64,000 nucleotides of DNA, taken from positions 620,001 through 684,000 of the forward strand of contig JAJFPB010000001.1 of assembly GCA_020881915.1 (NCBI GenBank), in the 5' to 3' direction. Of this stretch, positions 35,214-45,196 are shown one piece after another. Below the pieces are notes generated by a model. That model was not told where the DNA came from and ran no database searches. It saw only the letters and a list, made by a program, of their open reading frames with translations. The position numbers and the translations under genes are program-made. Source of the stretch: Paramyrothecium sp. XJ0827 (Eukaryota > Ascomycota > Sordariomycetes > Hypocreales > Stachybotryaceae). Numbering within the stretch: the first letter of the stretch is position 1; each line of letters opens with the position of its first letter.

Positions 35214-36582
35214 ATGAAGCAGTCACTCTTTTTTGTACCGGGCTTTGCCGGCCTTGTCGCAGCCTCTTGCTGCAGAGTTAACGCATGCCTGCGAGGTATG
35301 AAAAGGACTCCGTGAAAAGCCCACTTGATGGCCTGAAGGGCAAGCCGCTGACTAGATGGTACCAGACATCGCTGCCGAGGGCGTACCAGGCAGAAATGGC
35401 CTGGAGGATTGCTCATCGTACCTCGCCGTCACAGTCACTCCAAGTATTCAGTAAGGAACGGCAGCCCCAAATTTAGTTGTCGCTTTGCTAATCTCAACGC
35501 GAAGCACTGTGTATGAGACCACTAGCACCACTTTGGTAGAGGAGGTCACACAGGTCGACACTCAGCTCTTCACTGTTAGCGAGACCACGACTGCGGCAAC
35601 TGAGACTGTTTACTTCACGGTCAAGGCATCGAGTACCGTTGCGACCGAAACACAGCTGGTCACCGCCGTCGAAACCGTCGTGGCGGCTACGGAGACACAA
35701 ATCTCAACCGTCACAGTTACCAAGTCCGACCAGCAGGGACTGAAAGCTCGTCAAGACGCTGTCTCGCTCCCGGACTATGCGACTTCGGCGTGCAAGGACT
35801 TTTCCGAATACGCGGCCGCATGCTCCTGTGCCGGCGTCAAGGCTACAACCGTTACAGCACCCACGCCGTCCACTACCATTACTGTGACAGAAACTGCAAA
35901 CGTACAATCCACGGTCGTGTCTGTCGCCGCTGCGACCGAGACCGTCACCATCCCCGTCACCGACACTGTGTCTCAAGCCACAACGGACCTTGAGCTTCTG
36001 ACGGCCACTCTGACTTCCACCACAACGGAAACCGCCAGCATCACCACTACCACCGCAGCCACTGTCACCGAAACCGTTTCCACGTGCTTGAAGGGAGCGG
36101 CATTGGGTCCTTTCAAGGCCAGCGCAACGGACTACGGGAACAGCCCTCTTTTCATGTACGCCAATCTTCTCAACGGCCTGACCGGAGGTTTGAACTGGAT
36201 GGTGGCCTTCCCCTCCACGGCGACCAGCATACAAAACCGCTACATCTGGGCCCTCGACGAGGAGGGTCGCCTCTTCCTGGCCAATCCCGTCCCGCCGTAC
36301 ACCTACAAATACTACGCCTACATGTCGACCTATTCCTCGGGCAGCAACTGGCCGCAGGTGAACACAGAGCAGGCAGTCAAGGCACAGATTGCCAACGGTG
36401 CCAGGATTGCTTACGTTACGGGCTGTGTCGACTCGGTCACTGGTGAGTTGACACTGGACGCTGCGGGAAGGAAGAACATCTTGTGGTGCGGCAACCAACT
36501 TTGGATGTCTTACAACAAGGGCGAGGATATCAACAGAGGCACTTGCGTATTGATGCACCCGCACGTGGCAAGGATCGGTTAA
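35214..36582 (+). CDS. Secreted Thr/Ser-rich protein with DUF7908-like C-terminal domain
   Basis: Predicted extracellular or wall protein of 406 residues. Exons 35214-35295, 35390-35450 and 35505-36582; the small second exon restores GRNGLEDCSSYLAVTVTPSI, typical of this fungal class. A signal peptide (MKQSLFFVPGFAGLVAASCC) is followed by Cys residues. A long region dominated by Thr, Val, Ser and Glu repeats (TVTET, STTTT-like) up to about residue 255 should be heavily O-glycosylated. A second cysteine motif (ACKDFSEYAAACSCAG) interrupts it near residue 155. The compact C-terminal domain of about 150 residues begins at CLKGAALGPFKAS and resembles the fungal DUF7908 pattern. Function unknown; adhesion or wall structure is possible. 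The antisense strand is open over most of the gene, but only because of its biased codons. Confidence 0.85.
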
Positions 36583-37720
36583 AGTCAAGGAGGATGCACC
36601 GTGGATTTCTTGCGCGTTTTCAACACGCAAGATACTATAGGTGGTCTGCAATGCATATATTCAACGGTAGCAGCCGTACAGGGCAGCAGTACTATAATAT
36701 TAATCATGGCCATGCTCAGCCATTCTAATCGAGGCCAATAATTGCATGGTAACTGGTTGCTCAACTTACATAGTCGATACCCTTTTTAGTATCGTCTTAG
36801 AAAGTGTTCCGTTTGCATCATTTTCCTCGAGAATAGTACATGCCTACAGTGAAACGCAAGAAGATGCATGCTAAGCAGCAAACGTGTCTCCTATGAGATT
36901 CCCTGTTAACCTGTATTTCATCGTTGATTTGGGAAACTGTCTCATTCAATGTAGGATTTTCTCACGGCAAACCCGAAAGACAAGCTCATTCTAGTGTCGA
37001 TCTCGGATCTATCTTATACACAATTCAGAAACATCCCTGTTCAGGTTCGTATGGCTGTAGGACGGCCAGCCTCCTAATCGGCTGATCGGGGCCGTTACGG
37101 AAGTCGCTGATAAGAAGCTGTGGTTGATGGTCGCCGAATAGTTCAGCCAAGGGGAAGGCTCGGCATTGAAAGGGCCCAGTAGGGTCCTTTCGTCAGTAAC
37201 TACAACCCGACTGAGCTGGAAAATATGAGGGTCGAGATGGGTGATCACGAGTTCCCCGAAAGAACCATCCACCATGAGACACACGGCGGAATGGGGCTCC
37301 GCAGAACCCCAGAATCCGTCTGAACTGACGGAGAGCGACCGGTGATTGAGACCACACTGACATATTGGAAAATATATCACAGTGAAGCAGAATTACAAAG
37401 AAGTGAGTAATGAACGAGGCGGCCATGAAATCAAGTCTTTTCAACTGGTAGTACAGCATGCGTCAACGATTCGTCCCCGACTATGAATCGGGTATGAGTT
37501 GGTGAGCCGTTACTTGCACATATCTTTCCAGGCTAGGCTCACGCAATCACGATTGCTTTCCCATTTCAAAATGAACACCGAGGTTTTCTTTTCTTTTTTT
37601 ATAGAAAAAAAGAAAGTACAGCAGACGGCCAGGATGCGCTCACGAGAACAAAGGTTTCCGTCACTGTAGCATAAGACTAGCCTAATAATCCATCCCTCTC
37701 GCAGGTAGTAGCTCTTCCTT
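36583..37720. other. intergenic between convergent genes; A/T hairpin
   Basis: About 1.1 kb between two convergent 3' ends, with no coding support. A perfect 11-bp A/T stem lies at 37590-37600 and 37605-37615, about 105-130 nt past the tyrosinase stop. Confidence 0.55.
37590..37615. repeat. perfect 11-bp inverted repeat, 4-nt loop
   Basis: TTTCTTTTTTT, then ATAG, then the exact reverse complement AAAAAAAGAAA. In the tyrosinase transcript it would sit in the 3' UTR or at the end of transcription. A role in 3' end formation is inference; chance pairing of homopolymer tracts is possible. Confidence 0.5.
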
Positions 37721-39202
37721 TTACTCATAAACAAAGCAGAACGGCGTGCCTCCAATGGTGTCAATGAGCTGACCCAAAGTCCTCTTCCGGTTGAGAGGTT
37801 CAAAGAGCAAGACGTCATCCAATGTTGCTTGCTGGCGTAGCGGCACACTCGACCATGAGCGGGTGCCAGCAATGTTCTAGAGCGGTTTTTGTCAGCGGTG
37901 GCCCGTGTGATTTGCGGGCATTGCTTCGGAGCGGAAACTACATACCTGACGGTTCTTCCAATCTAGGTTCTGCCATACGAAATACAGTCTGTCCAACTGC
38001 TGGTGGTGAAGCCAGAAAACAGGTTCCAAGGGACTGAAGAAGAAGTCACTGCCAGGGTCGCCACCTATGCGGATGCTGTAAGCTTCAGGGCAACAAACAA
38101 CAATTTGAAGACCTTCGGTGAGCACTTACTAACTACATTGTGTCCGCCGCCATGGACTCCGAAAAAAAGGTCTGCTGCTTCTGGATATCGGCTGTCCCCT
38201 TGCATAATTGCCTGGAATAGCTCAATGTTGGGGCTGTCAAGGATGAGCTGGGTTGTGTTGCGCAGTGAAGCCCACTTCCTGCAGACATGTGGGTTCAAGT
38301 CCCTTCTCAAGCAACGAGGGTTGTAGCGTGTCGGATCTGGGTCAATGACGTTGCCCATGTTGACTGTATAATTGGCGAACGGTCCGCTGTGGACGCATCC
38401 ACCTCCCGTACCCAGTGGAACTCCCGGGACTTCCAATCCGGGGACTGGGCCAGACGTGCGGTCTGGAATCCATTTGCCATTGCTTCCCAGAGATGTTGGG
38501 GAACCGTCAAATAGGGGTGATGCATCAACATTGTCGCAGTCTAGTCCCCATTCCCAGTAAGGAATTGCGCCTGGGAGCTGTTAGTCCATGTACGGGAAGT
38601 TGGCAAAAGATCGTACCATTGTAGCCGCATTCGCGAAGCTTTTCGGCGTAAGTGTGGAGGAAGTAGAGATGAAACAATAAGAACGAAGCCTGTCGCAAGT
38701 GATAAGTCGTATTGTACTCATGAACGTTGCCAGGATTTCTTACAGAGACGTGCACATACTGCACAAGCAAGATGTGTAGCACAGCAAAGTCGTCGAATGC
38801 AGTCCTTTGCCCGTCAGTCATGGATTCTAGCTCAACAAAATACAGTGCTTACTTGGACCCCTCGAATAAGGACAATATTCCAGGCTTGTTCTGCAGACAC
38901 TGCACCGCGTTGGTGTATGCAATGCGCTCCTTGCCCGGTATGTGTCTCCTGAGCGCTGATCAGCGAAACAAAGTCAAGGCCAAGGGTGCTTGTCAGGGTT
39001 TGCAATACCATTCCTTGAAAACCTTTACATTGTTCTTGTTGCACGAGCGAGAACCGCTGCGTTCCAACCTGCTCCAGGCATTGTTGTACGCTTTCTTGCT
39101 CAGCTCAGCCAAGACCTTACCCGAGTCAATGTCTTTCTGAGGGTAAGGGGCGGCTCCGAGAACACCCCCGAAGGCCACGAGCAGAAGCCAAAACAGCTGC
39201 AT
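37721..39202 (-). CDS. Secreted tyrosinase (polyphenol oxidase)
   Basis: Type-3 copper oxidase that hydroxylates or oxidises phenols to quinones, probably outside the cell. Exons 39202-39009, 38948-38853, 38804-38617, 38570-38130, 38082-37946 and 37876-37721 give 403 residues. A signal peptide (MQLFWLLLVAFGGVLGA) opens the protein. The CuA part has AFDDFAVLH, YVHVSVRNPGN and SFLLFHLYFLHTY, then GAIPYWEWGLDCDN. The CuB part has FFGVHGGGH and SPLEPVFWLHHQQLDRLYF. All copper-ligand histidines seem present. Two oddities: the usual Arg after the third CuA histidine (HR[YF]) is Leu here, and about ten extra residues (HEYNTTYHLRQ) sit before that histidine. A trimmed intron does not explain them in frame. 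No long C-terminal lid domain is seen. Role in defence against, or detoxification of, plant phenolics is likely. Confidence 0.92.
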
Positions 39203-40434
39203 GACTGTGGCGGAAGGAATAAATTGCAGAAGCGACTCTAAAAAGTTTGCTTGGAGTATTGCCTTGCCCTCTGCATTTGTTGGGTGAGGATCAACCTTTA
39301 AGTACATGGACCCAGCATTTCTTTATCCTATTCTGCCTCGATGGCTAGTCCATCTTCTTCTTGCTTTGAACCTTTCAACCAATCTGCTCCAAAGAGGAAC
39401 TTCGATATTCCTCCTTACTTCTATTCGTTCCGCCACGGATTTGCTTACATGCGTTAAATTGTCATCAGCGGCTGTAACCTATTGTGTTGCATTGGTGCTC
39501 TTGCCCTGCCATTCGGAATCGTGTATTCAGAGGCTTCATTGAGAAAACCCCGGTTTTCCTGCCGGCAATTGCCCTCTCCTTCGGCGTGTTCCCGAAGGGG
39601 AATACCTGTAAGCAGCATGTTACACAATATTGGGTCCTTGGGCACATACTTATGGCTGCTCCGAAACACCAGCGACCTACCCGCGATATCAGCCCCCGGG
39701 AAAAGGAAGGCGCCAACTTTACCGGCCTAAGCGAACTACAGGGGTTCACACGGCAAGGCAGTCAGCATGTGCTGATGCTGCATGTCAGAGATTGTGCTCC
39801 CTTTCGGCAAAACTCACTGGTGGCTGGGCCAATTTGGAGACTCTGGGCCAATGCTTGGGATGCAAAGTAAGAGGCTCACAAGGCATCTGGCGGCACGACC
39901 TTAGTCTATGCAATGACACGACATTGACGATATCTTTCCGGTACACAGATGCCACAGCCAAGTTAAGAGGTGACATTCAACCAAGCTTCAGTTCAGCACC
40001 TAACAGGCAGTCCTTCCACATGGGGCCATCCCTAACGGGAATATGAAGACCCATTGGCTTCGGTATTCCCGACTATTCCATAAACAGAACTGGCCACAGG
40101 TATTATAATTTCGGGCTCCTATATGAGCCGCCGTCACTGCATACTTTCCCGAGACCCGTAGGCCCCGAACGGTCCATTCCTCAAGCACTTTGACTGACGG
40201 CTTCCCCGCACCTATTGGGACACTGCCCGCTTCGGACAAGAACCGAAGGTACTGTCACATACGCACTTTGGGAATGAGGACTAAATCAAAGGTAGCATTG
40301 TCTGGGTATGGAGTAATAAGTGAAATCCGTCATGCGTCGTCCCGTCCCATCCCTTTTCATCATCCATGCTCATGGTACAACTCGTAAACTTCTTCCTCCA
40401 CTAATTACATGATAGCCATCTGGTACACGGCCTC
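39203..40434. other. intergenic, no gene seen
   Basis: About 1.2 kb holding the tyrosinase promoter on the left. Overlapping short open frames at 39465-40046 on both strands carry no recognisable feature. Confidence 0.55.
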
Positions 40435-41459
40435 TTAGGGCAGGGTCTCCATCCTGACGCTGTTGTTGCTCGAGGTGGAGAGCTTGCCAGCCTGTGCGTT
40501 GTTCCAGTCGACGCCGCGAGCAGAGTGCTTCTGTCGGAGGGCAATGAGACGCTGCTGCTTGCGTCGGTAGATGAACAAGCCAGCACCGGCCAGGAGGGCC
40601 ACGCCAGCAACACTGCCAACGACGATGCCAGCGATGGCGCCACCGGAAAGCTTCTTACTTCCTGACTCACTGGTGTTGTTTCCACCGTCGGCAGAATCAG
40701 AGGGAGCGCTTCCAGAGTTGCCAGAATTGCCAGAGTTACCCGAGTTGCTAGAGTTGCCGTCATCTGTGCCATCATTGTCCCAATCATCGTGGTCAGGAGC
40801 ATCCTGAGGACCTTGTTCGCCATCATCAGGGATCGTCTGGTTGAAACATCCGACGATTCTCTCCTTAAACTCCGCAATCTCAACGTACTCAATGTCAGCG
40901 CAAGCGTAGAACGTCTGGTTCTCGGGCTTGTCAAAGTCAGAGGTGTACTTGATCTGCAGAGTGGCAACATCGCCAGCCCTGGCAGACTGCGGGGCGTTAG
41001 GGATGAAGAAGCATCCGTGACCGGGGTCCATCTTCTCAAGTCGGTCGTCATCGATCAGCGTCTCGAAGTCAGTGTCTGACGTGGGGTCTATTGGTTCCGT
41101 TAGCGTGATGATGCAGTAGTGACATGCAGGGCTGTGGACTAACTATCCAAGTGGGAGACAGCAAGCTCGATGTGGTAGGAGCCATCTTGAGCCACCAGAG
41201 AGACCTGGCCGTTCACTATTGACAGTCAGTCACAAAGACGGTCGTTTTGTGTTGTTGAGGTCTCACCCAGAGGGAACTTGGTACGGTTTCCTGAGGAGGC
41301 CACCGTGCCACAAGGGGCGGTGTTGTCCATGTCGCCAGACCAGACTCGGTCAGGGGGCCACAGGAACGCAGCGGGGCCCATGTCATCACCAACACCTGCC
41401 GCAGAGACGGCCGAAGCCATCATGGCGAGTCCGCTAAGGGCATACTTGAAGGGGGCCAT
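40435..41459 (-). CDS. BIM1-like (X325-type) single-pass membrane protein
   Basis: Surface protein of 305 residues related to the BIM1/X325 copper-binding, LPMO-like family. Exons 41459-41267, 41215-41144 and 41087-40435. A signal peptide covers about residues 1-20 (ending SAVSA). The ectodomain has WPPDRVWSGDMDNTAPCG, NRTKFPL, VNGQVSLVAQDGSYHI, PTSDTDFETL, PGHGCFFIPNAP, LQIKYTSDF and TFYACADIEYV, the order expected for the family. A Ser-Gly-Asn repeat linker follows, then one membrane helix (AIAGIVVGSVAGVALLAGAG) with a basic stop and a tail of about 40 residues; most relatives end in a GPI signal instead. The mature N terminus does not start with the histidine that forms the copper brace in active members, so copper binding through a His-brace is doubtful here. 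Confidence 0.82.
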
Positions 41460-42299
41460 TTTGACGAGCGTGTGAAGTCACCAAAGAGCCGGCACTGGAT
41501 GATGGATGATGCTTGATGCAGGAACGGAAGCTTGAGCCGATGAGAAGCAACTCCTTCCTGCCAGACCGGCAGGCTTATATGCTGCTGCCAAGTCCTCCCC
41601 CTCCTCTCGCACGCGAGCACGGCGAGTATTGGATTACGAGAAACGGTCGGGACGGGTGGGCAGCAACCAGCCATACGACGGGGAGTTCGGTCACACTACC
41701 GACAGTGGCCAAGACCCAGACTAGCACCAGACCAGTAACTTAAATCCTTTTCTTATGCCCAAGTGGAGCCGCTATTGCTCCCACGACACCCTGCTCCTTG
41801 CCAGACCCCGGTAGATGCGTTATTATCAGATGATCAGATTAGATTGAGCCCGCTAATTGGCCGATGTGACTAATGCCACCGTCCGCCATCACCTAGCTCG
41901 TCCTGTTGGCTCGAACCATGGCCCATCCAGCCGATTTCGGGCGCTTGGAAAGAGCGCAGGAAAGTGGACGAGACCCATGGTTTGAAAATTCTCTCACGCG
42001 CATGACTGGTCGGCCATGACACCGCCAAGGAGGCCCTTTCTCGGTCTACATTGCAATTCAGACCCGGCGCATGTGAAGAATTAAAATTGGGTTGCGAATA
42101 CGATTAAATCAAGAGTTGGATACTAAAGGCTTGGCGTGCTTGCACCAGGGGTTTCGGTGAGTCTAGGTATAAGTATGCTTGTCTGCCAGTCGGACACGCT
42201 TTGCTTTGTTTTGTTCTACCCACCGCCTCACCACTCTGCCCAGCTCTTTGTCAATCGTTTGCCCCGTCTCTAAGACACATTCGCTTTTCAGCCGTCAAG
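41460..42299. promoter_or_regulatory. divergent promoters of BIM1-like and GPI-protein genes
   Basis: About 840 bp. A minus-strand TATA-like CATATAAG at 41581-41574 lies about 115 bp before the BIM1-like ATG, and a plus-strand TATAAG at 42168-42173 about 130 bp before the GPI-protein ATG. No open frame is supported. Confidence 0.5.
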
Positions 42300-43130
42300 A
42301 TGCAGCTGACTTACTCTCTTTTCACTCTTGGCTCCCTGGCCACCATGGCCGCTGCCCTGTCCAAGGCGGACTTTGTCTTCCCCGACACCGTCCCCATGCA
42401 CAAGCGCCAGACGTCGGGCCCAGCTTTCGAGTGCCACAGCGCCTGCGGTATGCAATGCTCGCGATCATAGAGGCTCTAAACAATGACTAAACGCGTCTTA
42501 GGCCTGGCCATCCAGGGCGCTCGCGAGGACAACTACTGCGAGAACTCCGAGTGGCTCGAGAACCTCAACGGATGCCTTGACTGCGCCCTCGAGTTCAACA
42601 TCTGGCGCTACTACGGCAGACTCGAGGACCTCGCCGAGCCTTGCGGCATCGACGCTACTCCTCGCCCCGTCGGCGGAGCCAGCTCCAGCAGCGCGGCTCC
42701 TCCGGCCGAGGCCACTACGAGCTCCGCTTCCGAGCCCACTACGGTCGAGGAGTCTTCCACCTCAACCGCTGAGCCCACCACCGCCGAGGAGACTTCCAGC
42801 TCCGCTGCCGAGGTCACCACTACCCAAGAGTCGTCCAGCGTAAGCGTCCCCACCACTGTCATCTCTGTCGTCACCTCTTCCTCTGCGGCTGTTACCGAAG
42901 AACACTCCACCACCGTCAGTGTCAGCTCCACTCCTAGCGGTGTTGCCAGCGCATCCACCCACCCTATCACTGTAAGCACCTCCCACCAACCTCACATGTC
43001 CGCCTGCTCACTCTATATCTAGTCTTCGACCCCCATTTCTACTCCTCCCGTCTCCGAGGGCGCCCAGGTCCTGCGTTCTGGCTTCGTCGCTGCTGGCGTT
43101 GCCATTCTGCTTGCCGTCAACTTGATGTAA
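42300..43130 (+). CDS. GPI-anchored Ser/Thr-rich cell-wall protein
   Basis: Predicted wall or plasma-membrane protein of 241 residues. Exons 42300-42447, 42502-42971 and 43023-43130. A signal peptide (MQLTYSLFTLGSLATMAAA) comes first, with a possible Lys-Arg processing site (HKR) near residue 36. A small cysteine domain carries ECHSACGLAI, NYCENSEWLENLNGCLDCAL and EPCG, six to seven cysteines in about 60 residues. Then comes about 110 residues of Ser/Thr/Glu/Ala repeat, expected to be O-glycosylated. The end (GAQVLRSGFVAAGVAILLAVNLM) is a standard GPI signal. The cysteine pattern occurs in many fungal hypothetical proteins; no function is known to me. Confidence 0.85.
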
Positions 43131-43159
43131 ATCGGAGGAGCGTGTAAATCGGAGGAGCG
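43126..43159 (+). repeat. 17-bp tandem duplication across the stop codon
   Basis: TGTAAATCGGAGGAGCG occurs twice head-to-tail with no spacer. The first copy contains the TAA stop of the GPI-protein gene; the second lies in the 3' UTR. Probably a replication-slippage or repair product. Confidence 0.85.
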
Positions 43160-44342
43160 TTAAGGTGTGGAACGTTTTAATTCTATTCGATATGATGGAA
43201 ACACGTATCCTGTATAATAATCCTCTTCGGTAAACCTGAAATCCAGCAAATCATTGGCCGGGATTACTCTTGCCAGTGTTCTCATGAGGCACGATCACGA
43301 TACCGCCGTCCTCGGGGGCTGCTAGACAATGAACTCTTGCTAGTTAGAATCTTGAAAACGAAATAATAAACGCCTAAGATTTCTGAATTCTTGCCCGTGT
43401 CTACTTAAACGCCGTCACTCTTCCCATTATGTGCAGAGCTGCATGAATCACAAAAGAACTGTCCCGAATTAGTGGCTTAAAACTGTAGAGCAGGCGTAGG
43501 CAAACTGCATGAGCTGTGGCTCGTGTTTTAGCCCACTTCTTATCGCCTAGCAATACGCCATGGCTTGGCGAAGTTTTCTGGATGTAGGAGACAAGAGCTT
43601 GCATATGACATAATCAAATCACGGAATATTCCAAAACACTTGAAGGGCTGCTTTACACCATGGTTCTTGCAGTGAACAGATGCGTCAAAGTATGGGAGCC
43701 ATGTGCTGGATTAACGGATTGAACCAAGGTATTGCAGCAACTCACACTGTCTGGAGACATCGGAAGAAAATGCAACAGCTGATCCAGCTAGGCAGCGGTT
43801 ATTTTACTCGAAACAGGAAAGCTTGGAAAAGAATCCCACAGCACTTGTCACGCCGAGACGGAACCCTTGCACATTCGGACCCAGGATAACAATCCATGAA
43901 GCAATGTCCCTTGTAAACATGTTACGTTCCATTTATTGTGCACATCATGGCCTACCCGGCAGTTCAATTGCTTCACATGTGAGACCAAGTTGTCTTTCAG
44001 TCTCGCGGATGATTTGAACTGAATATTTTGATGGGATTGAAAGAATTCTGTGATAGGAAGACGAGCAGCCAACTGCAGTTACATTTTTGCTTAAACTCGA
44101 TAACTCATTGATCCAGCATCCACCCGAAAGGATACTGCTCCCATTCTATAGCTATTGGCGTCCTCTTGGTCCTTTCAAGTCATTTTTAGTCTTGGTGTAG
44201 GGTAAGCAACTCTGGCATAGATTCAAACGGAAGCATGAATCACTTGGAGCTTTCCCGTCAATGCGAAAAGATTCATTTTATGTACTGCCTTCGTAGTATT
44301 TACAAGGTGAATTCTTTCATTTCATTTCCACCCAACACGAAC
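43131..44342. other. intergenic between convergent genes
   Basis: About 1.2 kb. After the 17-bp duplication nothing recognisable is seen; short open frames at 43401-44072 have no support. Confidence 0.55.
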
Positions 44343-45196
44343 TTAGCACTTGAACAGGGCGGGTCCGGGAATCTTGTAGGTGGTAGCTGCGAAACCTGTT
44401 AGCTAGTTCTTGGAGGAAATTGTCGGGATTTCCTTGCACTTACCCTTGTAGGCATCATACGTGACTCCGGGGTCGCTCGCAGCGTAAGCACCAGGGAAAC
44501 CGACGAGGTTACCGGGGGTGGCGGTGCCGGAACCGGTGACTCTGAGCTGATGGCAGCCAGGATAAAACTGGACACCAGGGTAGGACCAGGCACTGTGAAG
44601 CGCGAGAAGCTCGTGGCGAACAAGGTAGTAGCCGGGCTTCAGGCAGGATGGGATCGTATAGTTGACGCCGGCGTTTCCAGCCTTCATCAAGGGGCTCTAT
44701 GGCCAAAGTCAGCGTCCAAGGTCCATCAATTTTGTGCATGGAGACTTACAGCTGCCCAGTTGTTCGAGGTACCCTCACGTCCAGCCTCCTGGACCTTGAA
44801 CCACACCTTGGAGGAGCCAGGCTGCCAGTTGGTGCAGCCGGTGTCTGGGCAGCGGGCCATGTAGGTAATGGAGGGTCCGACGTGGGAGTCGGGCCAGAGC
44901 GTCCACTTCAGGTTGACAGTGGAGCCGGCGGCGGCATCGGCGTGCAGGGCGGCGGGCTTGCTGCCAACGACGCCTCCAGAAGACCAACCATTGCACTGGA
45001 CGTCGATCAGGCTGAGGTCCTCGACGGGGCCGTTTCCGGGGATGGAGCGGGCGATGCGCTGAGGGGCCGGGTTCATGTACGGGTCTTGGTACGGCTTGTA
45101 GAACTGATACACCTGGCCGCCAATGGTGGCGTTGTCGACGTAGCCATGCGCAGCCACAAGGCCGGCGGCGGAAAGGAGGGAGGCGATGAAACGCAT
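44343..45196 (-). CDS. AA9 lytic polysaccharide monooxygenase
   Basis: Secreted copper enzyme that oxidatively cleaves cellulose or related glucans. Exons 45196-44750, 44696-44444 and 44386-44343 give 247 residues, a single-domain AA9 length. After a 16-residue signal peptide (MRFIASLLSAAGLVAA) the mature protein starts with His (HGYVDN), the first copper ligand. WPDSHVGPSITYMA carries the second histidine. RHELLALHSAWS and GVQFYPGCHQL carry the second-sphere His and Gln and the axial Tyr. PGNLVGFPGAY near the end is also typical. No cellulose-binding module is attached. Every catalytic residue is present, so an active enzyme is expected. The ATG at 45196 is chosen because it gives a signal peptide cut directly before the essential His. 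Confidence 0.96.

Noticed and set aside
35704..36651. 315-codon antisense frame over the Thr-rich secreted protein gene
   Set aside because: Explained by the biased Thr/Val/Ser codons of the sense strand; its translation is Gly/Arg/Val-rich without a domain.
38680..38720. Possible mini-intron explaining the extra residues in tyrosinase CuA
   Set aside because: The 28-nt version breaks the frame and the 36-nt version removes residues that relatives have; both are shorter than the introns seen elsewhere.
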